A stretch of DNA of 54,778 bases from JBNKHH01 sp050290245. Its GTDB lineage: Bacteria; Pseudomonadota; Alphaproteobacteria; Rhodobacterales; Rhodobacteraceae. Positions within the stretch are counted from its first letter, which is position 1. Every line of letters begins with the position of its first letter. Location: contig JBNKHH010000012.1 in the NCBI GenBank assembly GCA_050290245.1, forward strand, positions 1 to 54,778. Reading direction: 5' to 3'. Under the pieces are notes generated by a model. That model made no database searches. It had not been told where the DNA came from and worked only from the letters and a program-made list of their open reading frames with translations. Both the position numbers and the translations under genes were made by a program. This document shows, piece after piece, positions 39,901 through 48,707 of this stretch.

Positions 39901-42594
39901 CTAAAGCGCTCCGTGACAGTGCTTGAACTTCTTGCCCGACCCGCAGGGGCAGGCATCGTTCCGGCCCGGATTGCCCCAGGTCGACTGGTCGTTTTCATCA
40001 AACCCGGCAGCTATAGCCTCATCCGTCGGCGCAGGTTTCGCAGGCGCGGCAGCGGCCTCGACCGCCTGACGCTGAGCAAGCATCTGCTGCAACATCGCCT
40101 GCTGTTCTTCCTCAGTCATCGGACGGATATGAGCCAGCTTTTCGGTCACTTCGCCGCGCAGCCCGTCTAAAAGACCTTCGAACAGCTGGAACGCTTCGGT
40201 CTTGTACTCATTCACCGGGTCGCGCTGTGCATAAGCGCGGAAGGTCACGACCGACCGCAGATGCTCCAGCGTCAGGATATGCTCGCGCCACTTGGCGTCC
40301 ATCGTCTGCAGCAGCAACTGCTTTTCAATCGAGCGCATGTTCTCGGTGCCGAATTGGCTTGCCTTGGCCGCCATGAATTCATCGGACTTCTCATACAGGC
40401 GTTCGCGGATGTCATCGTCGTCAACACCCTCTTCGTCGGCCCATTCAACGATGGGGACGGTGATGCCAATCTTCTTCTCGACCTCGGCCTTCAGCGCCTC
40501 GGTATCCCACTGATCCGCATAGGTCTTCGGCGGCATATAGGTATCCACCAGGTCGTCGATGACCTCATGGCGCATGTCCTGCACGATCTCTTCGACGTCC
40601 TCGGTTTCCATGATTTCGCGGCGCTGACCAAAGATGACCTTCCGCTGATCATTCAACACGTCATCCAGCTTCAAAAGCTGCTTACGAATGTCAAAGTTGC
40701 GGCCCTCGACCTTTGCCTGAGCGCGCTCAAGCGACTTGTTCACCCAGGGGTGCTGGATGGCCTCGCCTTCTTGCATCCCAAGTGTATGCAACACTTTGTC
40801 CAGACGCTCCGAACCGAAAATCCGCATCAGGTCGTCTTCCAGACTCAGGAAGAACGCAGACCGTCCCGGGTCACCCTGACGGCCGGACCGGCCGCGCAAC
40901 TGGTTGTCTATCCGGCGGCTTTCGTGGCGCTCTGTACCAAGAACGAACAAACCGCCGGCGGCCAGGACCTTTTCCTTGTCGCCTTCGTGTTCCGCCTCGA
41001 TCCGCGCCCGGATTTCGTCCGGATGTGCCTCGGGATCGGCGGCCAACGCCTCCATCACCTTCATCTCGACATTACCGCCAAGCTGAATATCGGTGCCGCG
41101 TCCGGCCATGTTCGTCGCGATTGTCACCGCGCCGGGCTTGCCCGCGTCAGCGACGATCTGGGCTTCCTGCTCGTGGTGACGCGCGTTCAGCACGTTGTGC
41201 GGAACGCCCTCGTTTTCCAAAAGCTGCGACAGAAACTCCGACCGTTCAATCGACGTGGTGCCAACCAGAACCGGCTGCCCCTTCTCGTGGGCGGCCTTGA
41301 TCTCCTTGACGATACCGTCGAACTTTTCCTGGGCAGTGCGGTAAATCTGGTCGTCCTCGTCCACACGCGCGATCTCGCGGTTGGTTGGGATCTCGATCAC
41401 GCCCAGACCATAGATCTCCATGAATTCTTCGGCCTCGGTCGAAGCGGTACCGGTCATGCCTCCAAGCTTGTCATACAGGCGGAAATAGTTCTGGAACGTC
41501 ACACTGGCCAATGTCACGTTCTCGGGCTGGATCTGAACGCCCTCTTTCGCCTCGATCGCCTGGTGCAAACCGTCCGACAACCGCCGCCCGGCCATCATTC
41601 GCCCTGTGAATTCGTCGATCAGGACGACTTCGTTGTTGCGGACGATGTAATCCTTGTCCTTGGTGAACAGCTTGTGCGCGCGAAGACCCTGGTTCACATG
41701 GTGCACCAACGTGGTCGATTCAGGGTCATACAGCGATTGCTCTTCCGGCAGGAGACCCGCCTCGTGCAACCGTTGTTCAAGAAACTCGTTGCCCTCGTCC
41801 GTATACGTGACGTTCCGGGTCTTTTCATCCAGCGAATAATGCTCGTCCAGAACCTCGGGGATCAACAGGTCGATCGTCTTGTACAGCTCGGACCGGTCCT
41901 GGGCCGGCCCCGAGATGATCAGCGGGGTCCGCGCCTCGTCGATCAGGATCGAGTCCACCTCGTCCACGATCGCATAGTAGTGATCCTTCTGGTTCATATC
42001 CTCCAGCGTCGACTTCATGTTGTCGCGCAGGTAATCGAACCCAAGTTCGTTGTTCGTCGCATAAGTGACGTCGGCCTTGTATGCTTCTTTCTTCTCGGCC
42101 TCGTCCTGGCCCGGATAGACCACGCCCGTCTTCATACCAACAGCGGCAAAAACCTTGCCCATCCAGTCACTGTCACGCTTGGCCAGGTAATCGTTCACCG
42201 TAACCACGTGCACGCCCCGTCCGGTCAGCGCGTTCAGATAGGCCGGGAAGGTCGCGACCAGCGTCTTGCCTTCGCCCGTCTTCATCTCGGCGATGTTGCC
42301 CTGGTGCAGGAAGATCCCCCCGATCAGCTGCACATCAAAGGCGCGCAAACCCAGGGCCCGGCGAGCGCCCTCGCGACAGTTGGCAAAAGCCTCGGGCAAC
42401 AGGTCGTCCAGCGACTCTCCTTCAGCCAGCCGTTTTTTGAATTCCTCTGTCTTGGCGATCAGCCCCTCGTCCGACAGGGCCTCGAACTCTGGCTCCAACG
42501 CGTTGATCTTCTCAACCAGCGGCCCGACGGCCTTGATCTTGCGGTCATTGACGGTGCCAAAAACCTTCTTCGCAATCGTTCCAAATCCGAGCAT
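39901..42594 (-). CDS. secA: preprotein translocase ATPase SecA
   Basis: A 897-residue motor ATPase of the Sec pathway. Walker A is MKTGEGKTLVATFPAYLNAL, the DEAD-like box is AIVDEVDSILIDEARTPLII, and the second motor domain has GTTSIERSEFLS and ATNMAGRGTDIQLGGN. The C-terminal zinc-binding SecB-contact motif is NDACPCGSGKKFKHCHGAL. The length is typical. It pushes unfolded preproteins through SecYEG. It diverges from the parvulin gene with 177 bp between them, in which I see no other feature. Confidence 0.99.
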   Translation of the reverse strand: MLGFGTIAKKVFGTVNDRKIKAVGPLVEKINALEPEFEALSDEGLIAKTEEFKKRLAEGESLDDLLPEAFANCREGARRALGLRAFDVQLIGGIFLHQGNIAEMKTGEGKTLVATFPAYLNALTGRGVHVVTVNDYLAKRDSDWMGKVFAAVGMKTGVVYPGQDEAEKKEAYKADVTYATNNELGFDYLRDNMKSTLEDMNQKDHYYAIVDEVDSILIDEARTPLIISGPAQDRSELYKTIDLLIPEVLDEHYSLDEKTRNVTYTDEGNEFLEQRLHEAGLLPEEQSLYDPESTTLVHHVNQGLRAHKLFTKDKDYIVRNNEVVLIDEFTGRMMAGRRLSDGLHQAIEAKEGVQIQPENVTLASVTFQNYFRLYDKLGGMTGTASTEAEEFMEIYGLGVIEIPTNREIARVDEDDQIYRTAQEKFDGIVKEIKAAHEKGQPVLVGTTSIERSEFLSQLLENEGVPHNVLNARHHEQEAQIVADAGKPGAVTIATNMAGRGTDIQLGGNVEMKVMEALAADPEAHPDEIRARIEAEHEGDKEKVLAAGGLFVLGTERHESRRIDNQLRGRSGRQGDPGRSAFFLSLEDDLMRIFGSERLDKVLHTLGMQEGEAIQHPWVNKSLERAQAKVEGRNFDIRKQLLKLDDVLNDQRKVIFGQRREIMETEDVEEIVQDMRHEVIDDLVDTYMPPKTYADQWDTEALKAEVEKKIGITVPIVEWADEEGVDDDDIRERLYEKSDEFMAAKASQFGTENMRSIEKQLLLQTMDAKWREHILTLEHLRSVVTFRAYAQRDPVNEYKTEAFQLFEGLLDGLRGEVTEKLAHIRPMTEEEQQAMLQQMLAQRQAVEAAAAPAKPAPTDEAIAAGFDENDQSTWGNPGRNDACPCGSGKKFKHCHGAL

Positions 42595-42771
42595 GTAAAA
42601 AGCCTTGTTGCGTCGATCAGGCGAGGATGTGTTTGGGATGCGCTTGCCCGCACCTCTGGCCCGCCATAGAAGGGCAAGACAAGGACTGCCTCACCAACGT
42701 TCAGCGATGTAAGGGGCGTCTATAGGACTGTCAACGTCGCGGGACCGCGCGGCACCAAGTGAGGAAAGACT

Positions 42772-43623
42772 ATGACTTTCAAGCACACCTTCACCGCACT
42801 CGCCACCGCCGCCGTTTTTGCCTTGCCTGGCCTTGCCGTCGCCGAGGGTGATGTTACCGCCGAAACCGTCGTGGCCACCGTTGACGGCACCGAGATCACG
42901 CTCGGACACATGATCGTGCTGAAACAGCGTCTGCCTCAGCAGTACCAGCAATTGCCAGCCGAAATCCTGTTCGACGGCATTCTCGACCAGTTGGTCCAAC
43001 AGACGCTTCTCGGCAACCAGAACGCCGAACTCAATCTTGGTACCCGCTTCACGCTCGACAACGAAGAGCGTGCGCTGCGCGCCAACGAGGAAATCCAGCG
43101 CGTTGCCATTGAGGCCATGACGGACGAGGCTATGCAGCAGGCCTACGACACCACCTTCGGCGCCGCCGAGCCCGACACCGAGTTCAACGCTTCGCACATT
43201 CTGGTGGAAACCGAAGAAGAAGCGGCGGCGCTGATCACCGAACTGGAAAACGGCGCTGATTTCGCGGAACTGGCCAAGGAAAAGTCCACCGGCCCTTCCG
43301 GCCCGCGCGGTGGTGAATTGGGCTGGTTCGGGCCTGGCGCCATGGTCGCGCCCTTCGAGGAGGCCGTGGTGATGCTTGAGGTCGGCGCCATTTCCGCACC
43401 CGTCCAAACTCAGTTCGGCTGGCATGTTATCAAGTTGAACGAAACCCGGCAGGCCTCCACCCCGACCCTTGAAGAAGTTCGCGGCGAATTGGCGGACGAA
43501 ATTCAGCGCAACGCCATCGAAGCTCGAGTCGACGAGTTGACAGCAGGAGCCGAGATCACTCGCAAAACCATCGATGAGATCGACCCGGCCCTGATCGACG
43601 ATCTCTCACTTCTGGAGAACTAA
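42772..43623 (+). CDS. periplasmic parvulin-type peptidyl-prolyl isomerase
   Basis: A 283-residue protein with a signal peptide (about residues 1-24, ending LPGLAVAEG), an N-terminal chaperone-like helical region with the SurA_N-type segment LPQQYQQLPAEILFDGILDQ, and a PpiC rotamase domain (about 135-235): ASHILVETEEEAAALITEL, then GPSGPRGGELGWFGPGAMV and FGWHVIKLNETR. It should help fold exported proteins. It is divergent from secA and one base before argJ. Confidence 0.92.
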   Translation: MTFKHTFTALATAAVFALPGLAVAEGDVTAETVVATVDGTEITLGHMIVLKQRLPQQYQQLPAEILFDGILDQLVQQTLLGNQNAELNLGTRFTLDNEERALRANEEIQRVAIEAMTDEAMQQAYDTTFGAAEPDTEFNASHILVETEEEAAALITELENGADFAELAKEKSTGPSGPRGGELGWFGPGAMVAPFEEAVVMLEVGAISAPVQTQFGWHVIKLNETRQASTPTLEEVRGELADEIQRNAIEARVDELTAGAEITRKTIDEIDPALIDDLSLLEN

Positions 43624-43624
43624 G

Positions 43625-44854
43625 TTGGTTTCAAGCCTTCCCGTCTCACCCCTTGCCCCCAGGGGCGGCTTCCCCGACCTTCCCGTCATCGCGGGCGTGC
43701 GTTTCTCGGCCGTCGAGGCAGGGATCAAGTACAAGAACCGCGTCGACCTCATGCTGGCCGAACTTCGACCTGGTACGACCATCGCGGGTACCTTCACCCG
43801 CTCTCTGACCCGCTCTGCACCGGTTCTCGACTGCGAGTCGAAGCTTGACGGCGCCTCGAACGAGGGCGCGGCGATCCTGGTGAACTCTGGCAACTCCAAT
43901 GCCTTCACCGGCATCGACGGCGTGAACGCCGTGCGCGCCATCACCTCGGGCGTGGCAGACCTCCTCGACATCCCCGAGGCACGCGTCTTCACGTCCTCTA
44001 CCGGTGTCATCGGCGAGCCGCTGCCTCACTCCAAGGTCACTGCGGCGCTCGACGACCTGAAAGCGGGCCTGTCTGAATCTCGCATTGCTGACGCCGCGCG
44101 CGCCATCATGACCACTGACACCTTTCCCAAGGGGTCGTTCCGCCAAATCGAGATTGACGGAAAAACAGTCTCTATTTCAGGCATTGCGAAGGGTTCCGGC
44201 ATGATCGCCCCCGACATGGCGACGATGCTTGTCTATATCTTCACCGACGCCAAGATGGCACGCGGCGATCTGCAATCGCTCGTGTCTGGCGTGTGTGACA
44301 AGACCTTCAACTGCATCACCGTCGATAGCGACACATCAACCTCCGACACGCTCATTGTCGCCGCAACCGGTGCATCCGGGGTCGATACTGCCGGCAACGG
44401 TGCCTTCGCGGCCGCGATGTTCGAGGTCATGGACGACCTGGCCAAACAGGTCGTACGCGACGGCGAAGGGGCCACCAAGTTTGTCACCGTCAAGGTATCC
44501 GGCGCCAGCGACAATGCGGACGCCCGCAAGGTTGCCTTCGCAATCGCCAATTCGCCACTGGTGAAAACCGCCGTTGCCGGCGAAGATCCGAACTGGGGTC
44601 GTGTCGTCATGGCCGTCGGCAAATCCGGTGCCAGAGCTGACCGTGACACGCTTTCGATCGCTTTCGGCGACGTTCAGGTGGCCCGAAACGGCAAGGTCGC
44701 CGAAGGCTACTCCGAAGCCGACGCCGCTGCCCATATGAAGGGCGAAAACGTCACTATTTCAGTGGATTTGGGCCTTGGTGACGGGAAAGAGACAGTTTTC
44801 ACCTGCGATCTGACCGCTCAGTACATTGCCATAAACGCGGATTACCGGTCGTGA
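43625..44854 (+). CDS. argJ: bifunctional glutamate N-acetyltransferase / amino-acid acetyltransferase ArgJ
   Basis: A 409-residue enzyme of arginine synthesis that transfers acetyl groups between N-acetylornithine and glutamate. The self-cleavage site is AKGSGMIAPDMATMLVYIFT, with the nucleophile Thr200 in ATML; the protein splits there into alpha and beta chains. The early block STGVIGEPLPHSKV and late EDPNWGRVVMAVG fit ArgJ. The start is TTG at 43625, one base after the parvulin stop. It overlaps mutT by 4 bp. Confidence 0.96.
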   Translation: MVSSLPVSPLAPRGGFPDLPVIAGVRFSAVEAGIKYKNRVDLMLAELRPGTTIAGTFTRSLTRSAPVLDCESKLDGASNEGAAILVNSGNSNAFTGIDGVNAVRAITSGVADLLDIPEARVFTSSTGVIGEPLPHSKVTAALDDLKAGLSESRIADAARAIMTTDTFPKGSFRQIEIDGKTVSISGIAKGSGMIAPDMATMLVYIFTDAKMARGDLQSLVSGVCDKTFNCITVDSDTSTSDTLIVAATGASGVDTAGNGAFAAAMFEVMDDLAKQVVRDGEGATKFVTVKVSGASDNADARKVAFAIANSPLVKTAVAGEDPNWGRVVMAVGKSGARADRDTLSIAFGDVQVARNGKVAEGYSEADAAAHMKGENVTISVDLGLGDGKETVFTCDLTAQYIAINADYRS

Positions 44855-45249
44855 AAACCGTCCTCGTTTCGGCTGTTGCGCTAATCGACCCGGACGGTCG
44901 TGTCCTATTGGCGCAGCGGCCCGAGGGCAAATCCATGGCGGGTCTTTGGGAATTTCCGGGCGGTAAGGTCGAGCCGGGAGAGACCCCAGAGGCCGCACTG
45001 ATCCGCGAATTGGAAGAAGAACTTGGCATCGAAACCTGGCAGAGTTGCCTTGCTCCACTGACTTTCGCCAGCCATAGCTATGAAGATTTCCATTTGCTCA
45101 TGCCGGTCTTCGCCTGCCGAAAATGGGGCGGCACGCCGATTTCTCGCGAAGGGCAGGCGCTTAAGTGGGTGCGCGCCAACAATCTTCGAGATTTCCCCAT
45201 GCCTCCCGCAGACCTTCCTTTGATTCCGGTGCTTAGAGATTGGCTGTAA
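44851..45249 (+). CDS. mutT: NUDIX hydrolase, MutT/8-oxo-dGTPase type
   Basis: A 132-residue NUDIX protein. The NUDIX box is GGKVEPGETPEAALIRELEEELGI (Gx5Ex7REUxEExGU). The start is GTG at 44851, overlapping the argJ stop (GTGA). It begins VLVSAVALIDPDGRVLLAQR, typical of MutT, which removes 8-oxo-dGTP from the nucleotide pool. It is the last gene of the parvulin-argJ-mutT operon. Confidence 0.93.
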   Translation: MKTVLVSAVALIDPDGRVLLAQRPEGKSMAGLWEFPGGKVEPGETPEAALIRELEEELGIETWQSCLAPLTFASHSYEDFHLLMPVFACRKWGGTPISREGQALKWVRANNLRDFPMPPADLPLIPVLRDWL

Positions 45250-45349
45250 CGCCGGCATGTCGCTGTTTTGAACATACCTACCCAAAATAGTGGGTGTAAT
45301 TTACGCTTTTTTGATATATGCATATCTCCGCGTATGAGGGATCGACACC

Positions 45350-45472
45350 ATGCTTAAGACTATCATCATGGGTAGTTGCGTGTCGGTTCAGGGGGTTTTT
45401 GTTCAAGCGTTTGCCGACGGTCGCATTTCCGTACGCGTCGGTTCACGCATTTTTCGTGGTTTTCCGGTCTGA
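45350..45472 (+). CDS. small protein of 40 residues, uncharacterised
   Basis: An ATG at 45350 with GAGGG nine bases upstream opens a 40-codon frame, MLKTIIMGSCVSVQGVFVQA and then FADGRISVRVGSRIFRGFPV, ending in TGA at 45470-45472. The protein looks like a compact beta-strand domain with one cysteine. It stands alone: about 100 bp after mutT and before a strong bidirectional terminator. I think similar 40-residue proteins exist in Roseobacter relatives, but this is from memory and not verified. No function can be assigned. Confidence 0.65.
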   Translation: MLKTIIMGSCVSVQGVFVQAFADGRISVRVGSRIFRGFPV

Positions 45473-45493
45473 ACCGATCCACGCTGCCATTCG

Positions 45494-45522
45494 AAAAGCG
45501 CCGCTCCACCAGCGGCGCTTTT
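45494..45522. terminator. bidirectional Rho-independent terminator
   Basis: AAAAGCGCCGCT pairs perfectly with AGCGGCGCTTTT around CCACC. The plus strand continues CCATTTTTTT and the minus strand also ends in TTTT, so it can stop both the plus-strand small gene and infB on the minus strand (stop at 45546). Confidence 0.92.
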
Positions 45523-45545
45523 CCATTTTTTTCTGATTCGACTGA

Positions 45546-48053
45546 TCAGGCCAGTGAACGTTCGACTTCTTCGCGCTCAAAGATCTCGATGACGTCGCCC
45601 GGGCGAATGTCATCGTAGTTTTCGAATGCCATACCGCATTCCTGGCCGGACTGAACCTCGGCGACCTCATCCTTGAAGCGCTTCAGCGTCTTCAGCGTGC
45701 CTTCGTGGATAACGACATCGTCGCGCAGCAGCCGCACACCGGCCGACCGGCGGGCAACACCCTCGGTCACCAGACAGCCTGCAACCTTGCCCACGTTCGA
45801 CACTTTGAAGACCTCGCGGATTTCCGCATAGCCGATAAAGTTTTCACGAACCTCGGCGCTGAGAAGGCCCGAAGCAGCAGCCTTCACGTCGTCCACAAGG
45901 TCATAGATCACGCTGTAATAGCGAATCTCGACGCCCTTCTGGTTGGCCGCATTCCGCGCCGGCGCATTCGCCCGCACGTTAAAGCCAAACACAGGCGCAC
46001 CCGACGCTTCGGCCAGGCCGATGTCGGATTCCGTTATCGCGCCCACGCCCGAGTGCAGAACCCGCACCCGGACTTCTTCGTTGCCGATCTTTTCCATGGC
46101 CTGGACGATCGCCTCGGCCGAACCCTGGACGTCCGCCTTCACAACGACCGGCATCTCAGCAACGTTCTCGTCTTCCTTGGCCTTCTGCATCAACTGTTCC
46201 AGCGTGGTCGCTGCACCAGCCGCAGCACGCTTTTCCTTCGCTGCATTGGCACGGTATTCGGCGATTTCGCGGGCCTGAGCTTCGGTATCGACGACGTTCA
46301 ACACATCCCCGGCTTCGGGTGTGCCGTTCAAACCCAGTACCTCGACAGGAACCGACGGACCGGCGATAGACACGCGGTCGCCCCGGTCGTTTTCCATGGC
46401 GCGCACCTTGCCCCACTGCTCGCCGACGACAAAGATGTCACCTTGGTGCAGCGTGCCGTTCTGAACCAGGACGGTCGCAACCGGGCCGCGCCCAACGTCA
46501 AGCTTGGCCTCGATCACCGCGCCCTGAGCGGCACGATCCGGATTGGCCTTCAGTTCCAGGATTTCAGCCTGAAGCGCGATAGCTTCCAAAAGTTCGTCCA
46601 GGCCCTGACCCGTCTGGGCCGAAACCTCGACGTCCTGAACCTCGCCCGACATTTTCTCGACGATCACTTCATGCTGCAACAGGTCGGTGCGCACTTTGTC
46701 AGGATTTGCCGCCGGAAGGTCGATCTTGTTAATCGCGACGATCATCGGCACTTTCGCGGCCTTGGCGTGGTTGATCGCCTCGATTGTCTGCGGCATGACG
46801 GCGTCATCGGCAGCGACGACAAGCACAACGATATCAGTGACATGCGCACCACGCGCCCGCATCGACGTAAACGCTGCGTGACCCGGTGTGTCCAGGAAGG
46901 TCAGAACCTGACCGCCCTCGGTCGTCACCTGGTAGGCGCCGATGTGCTGGGTGATGCCGCCGGCTTCGCCGCCGGTCACATTGGCGTTGCGGATCGCGTC
47001 CAAAAGTGAGGTCTTGCCGTGGTCGACGTGGCCCATGATCGTGATGACCGGGGGGCGTGCCTCCAGATCTTCAGCCTTGTCCTCGACCGAGTCGATCACC
47101 TGTTCGACGTCCGCATCGCTGACGCGTTGCACCTTGTGACCGAAGTCTTCGATGATCAGCTCGGCAGTGTCCGCATCGATCGATTGGTTCTGGGTCGCCA
47201 TGATGCCGTTTTGCATCAGCGCCTTGACCACGTCGGCCACACGCTCGGACATACGGTTCGCGAGTTCGCTGACCACGATCACTTCGGGCAACTGAACCGT
47301 GCGGACGACCTTTTCGCGATCCTGCACGCCGCCCATGGCTTTCTGACGCGCACGTTCCTGCTTGCGCTTCATCGCGGCAAGAGATTTCTGACGGCCGCCT
47401 TCACCACCAGACAGAGCCTGGTTCAGCGTCAGCTTGCCGGATCTGCGACCACTGTCGTCACGACCACCACGTCCGCCACGGTTGTCGCGACGCGCGTTGT
47501 TGTCGCGGTCATCACGCTCACGGACCTTCGGAGCGGGCTTGCTTGCTGCACCGCCACGCGACGGCTGGGCCGCCTCAGGTTCAGCAGGGGCAGGAGCCGC
47601 AGCCGCACGGGCCTTGGCTTCTTCGGCTTCACGGGCCTTGCGCTCGTCTTCCTCGGCTTTGGCTTTGGCGCGCTCTTCACGCTCGCGCTCTTCACGCTCC
47701 TTGGCCTCAAGTTCGGCCCGGCGGCGCTCGCGCTCTTCTGCGCGCTCGCGCTCTTCCTGAGCACGACGTTCGGCCTCTTCCGCCTCGGCAGCTTTCGCCG
47801 CAGCAAGAGCCTTCATTCGGCGTTCGAGTTCGGCGTCCGAAATTCCAGCTGGCCTCTTGGACGGATCCGATGCGGGCGATCCCGCACCCGGCTTGCCGCT
47901 GGCGCCGCTGGTACCTGGCTTGGGAACGACAACGCGTTTACGTTTTGTCTCAACCACGACACTTTTGGTCCGGCCATGGCTGAAGCTTTGCTTCACCTGA
48001 CCGGGTCCCCGCCCGCGCAGTCCAAGTGTCTTTTTGCCGTCACTATCGCTCAT
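45546..48053 (-). CDS. infB: translation initiation factor IF-2
   Basis: An 835-residue GTPase. An N-terminal IF2_assoc region is followed by a long charged, alternating Arg/Glu/Ala stretch (about residues 65-190) and the IF2_N segment. G1 is GHVDHGKTSLLDAIRNANV (near 345), G3 is FLDTPGHAAFTSMRARGAHV, and G4 is VAINKIDLPAANPDKV. Domains II-IV follow. It brings initiator tRNA to the 30S subunit. Its ATG overlaps the ylxR stop. It is the last gene of the rimP-nusA-ylxR-infB operon. Confidence 0.98.
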   Translation of the reverse strand: MSDSDGKKTLGLRGRGPGQVKQSFSHGRTKSVVVETKRKRVVVPKPGTSGASGKPGAGSPASDPSKRPAGISDAELERRMKALAAAKAAEAEEAERRAQEERERAEERERRRAELEAKEREEREREERAKAKAEEDERKAREAEEAKARAAAAPAPAEPEAAQPSRGGAASKPAPKVRERDDRDNNARRDNRGGRGGRDDSGRRSGKLTLNQALSGGEGGRQKSLAAMKRKQERARQKAMGGVQDREKVVRTVQLPEVIVVSELANRMSERVADVVKALMQNGIMATQNQSIDADTAELIIEDFGHKVQRVSDADVEQVIDSVEDKAEDLEARPPVITIMGHVDHGKTSLLDAIRNANVTGGEAGGITQHIGAYQVTTEGGQVLTFLDTPGHAAFTSMRARGAHVTDIVVLVVAADDAVMPQTIEAINHAKAAKVPMIVAINKIDLPAANPDKVRTDLLQHEVIVEKMSGEVQDVEVSAQTGQGLDELLEAIALQAEILELKANPDRAAQGAVIEAKLDVGRGPVATVLVQNGTLHQGDIFVVGEQWGKVRAMENDRGDRVSIAGPSVPVEVLGLNGTPEAGDVLNVVDTEAQAREIAEYRANAAKEKRAAAGAATTLEQLMQKAKEDENVAEMPVVVKADVQGSAEAIVQAMEKIGNEEVRVRVLHSGVGAITESDIGLAEASGAPVFGFNVRANAPARNAANQKGVEIRYYSVIYDLVDDVKAAASGLLSAEVRENFIGYAEIREVFKVSNVGKVAGCLVTEGVARRSAGVRLLRDDVVIHEGTLKTLKRFKDEVAEVQSGQECGMAFENYDDIRPGDVIEIFEREEVERSLA

Positions 48054-48682
48054 GTGGTCTTCTTTAACTTTCCGCCGCCCGTCTGGGCAGGCAATTCGCG
48101 AACGCCAGATAGCCTGATGGCGTCCTCTCTGATACGTTCAGTGAGTCCGCCAAATCCAAGCGCTGCATGTATCACACGTTCGCGCCCAAAGGACAAACCC
48201 AATTCTGATGCGGTCAAAACCTCGAAAAACGAGCCCCTTCCGCCCGGGGGATGCAACTTTTGTTTGCCGCGTTCCGAGCCGTCCGTGGCCTGGAACAGGA
48301 TCCGAGCATCTTCGCGTCCCAGCCAGTCCTTGACCTTCTCGAATCCGGCAATCGCCTTCCCGGCCTTGCGCGCCATCGAGATCCCGTCGATCAGCCGTTT
48401 TGCCAGCTGCGCTTCGACCTCGTTGACCAATGTCTCCGGAACGTCGACCGGCTGCTTTGCGGCACGGGCAAACAGGCGCTTTTTCATGGCGGTCTCCAAT
48501 GCAGACCGCTCTGCTGCTACCCAAATGCCCCGTCCCGGCAGTTTTTCAAGAACATCGGGCACAATTTTTCCCTCCGGCGACACCACAAACCGGATCAGCC
48601 CGCGCTTGGGCTGAACCTCACCGGTTGCGATGCAACGACGCTCCGGGTCGCTGCGATACGTCTTTTTGCCGCCACGGGACAT
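48050..48682 (-). CDS. YlxR-family RNA-binding protein with ribosomal L7Ae-like domain
   Basis: A 210-residue protein of the nusA-infB operon. The N-terminal DUF448/YlxR domain has ERRCIATGEVQPKRGLIRFV, then PGRGIWVAAERSALETAMKK. The C-terminal domain (about 95-195) is L7Ae-like (ISMARKAGKAIAGFEKVKDW). Such fusions are the normal form in alphaproteobacteria. The role is RNA binding, with YlxR reported in other bacteria to influence transcription. It sits 25 bp after nusA and overlaps infB by 4 bp. Confidence 0.92.
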   Translation of the reverse strand: MSRGGKKTYRSDPERRCIATGEVQPKRGLIRFVVSPEGKIVPDVLEKLPGRGIWVAAERSALETAMKKRLFARAAKQPVDVPETLVNEVEAQLAKRLIDGISMARKAGKAIAGFEKVKDWLGREDARILFQATDGSERGKQKLHPPGGRGSFFEVLTASELGLSFGRERVIHAALGFGGLTERIREDAIRLSGVRELPAQTGGGKLKKTT

Positions 48683-48707
48683 GGGCGCGCCCTACCGAGA
48701 CCTGAGA

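Noticed and set aside
40261..42669. 802-codon plus-strand open frame antisense to secA
   Set aside because: It is an antisense artefact of GC-rich codon use; no motif or ribosome site was seen, and secA itself is intact.
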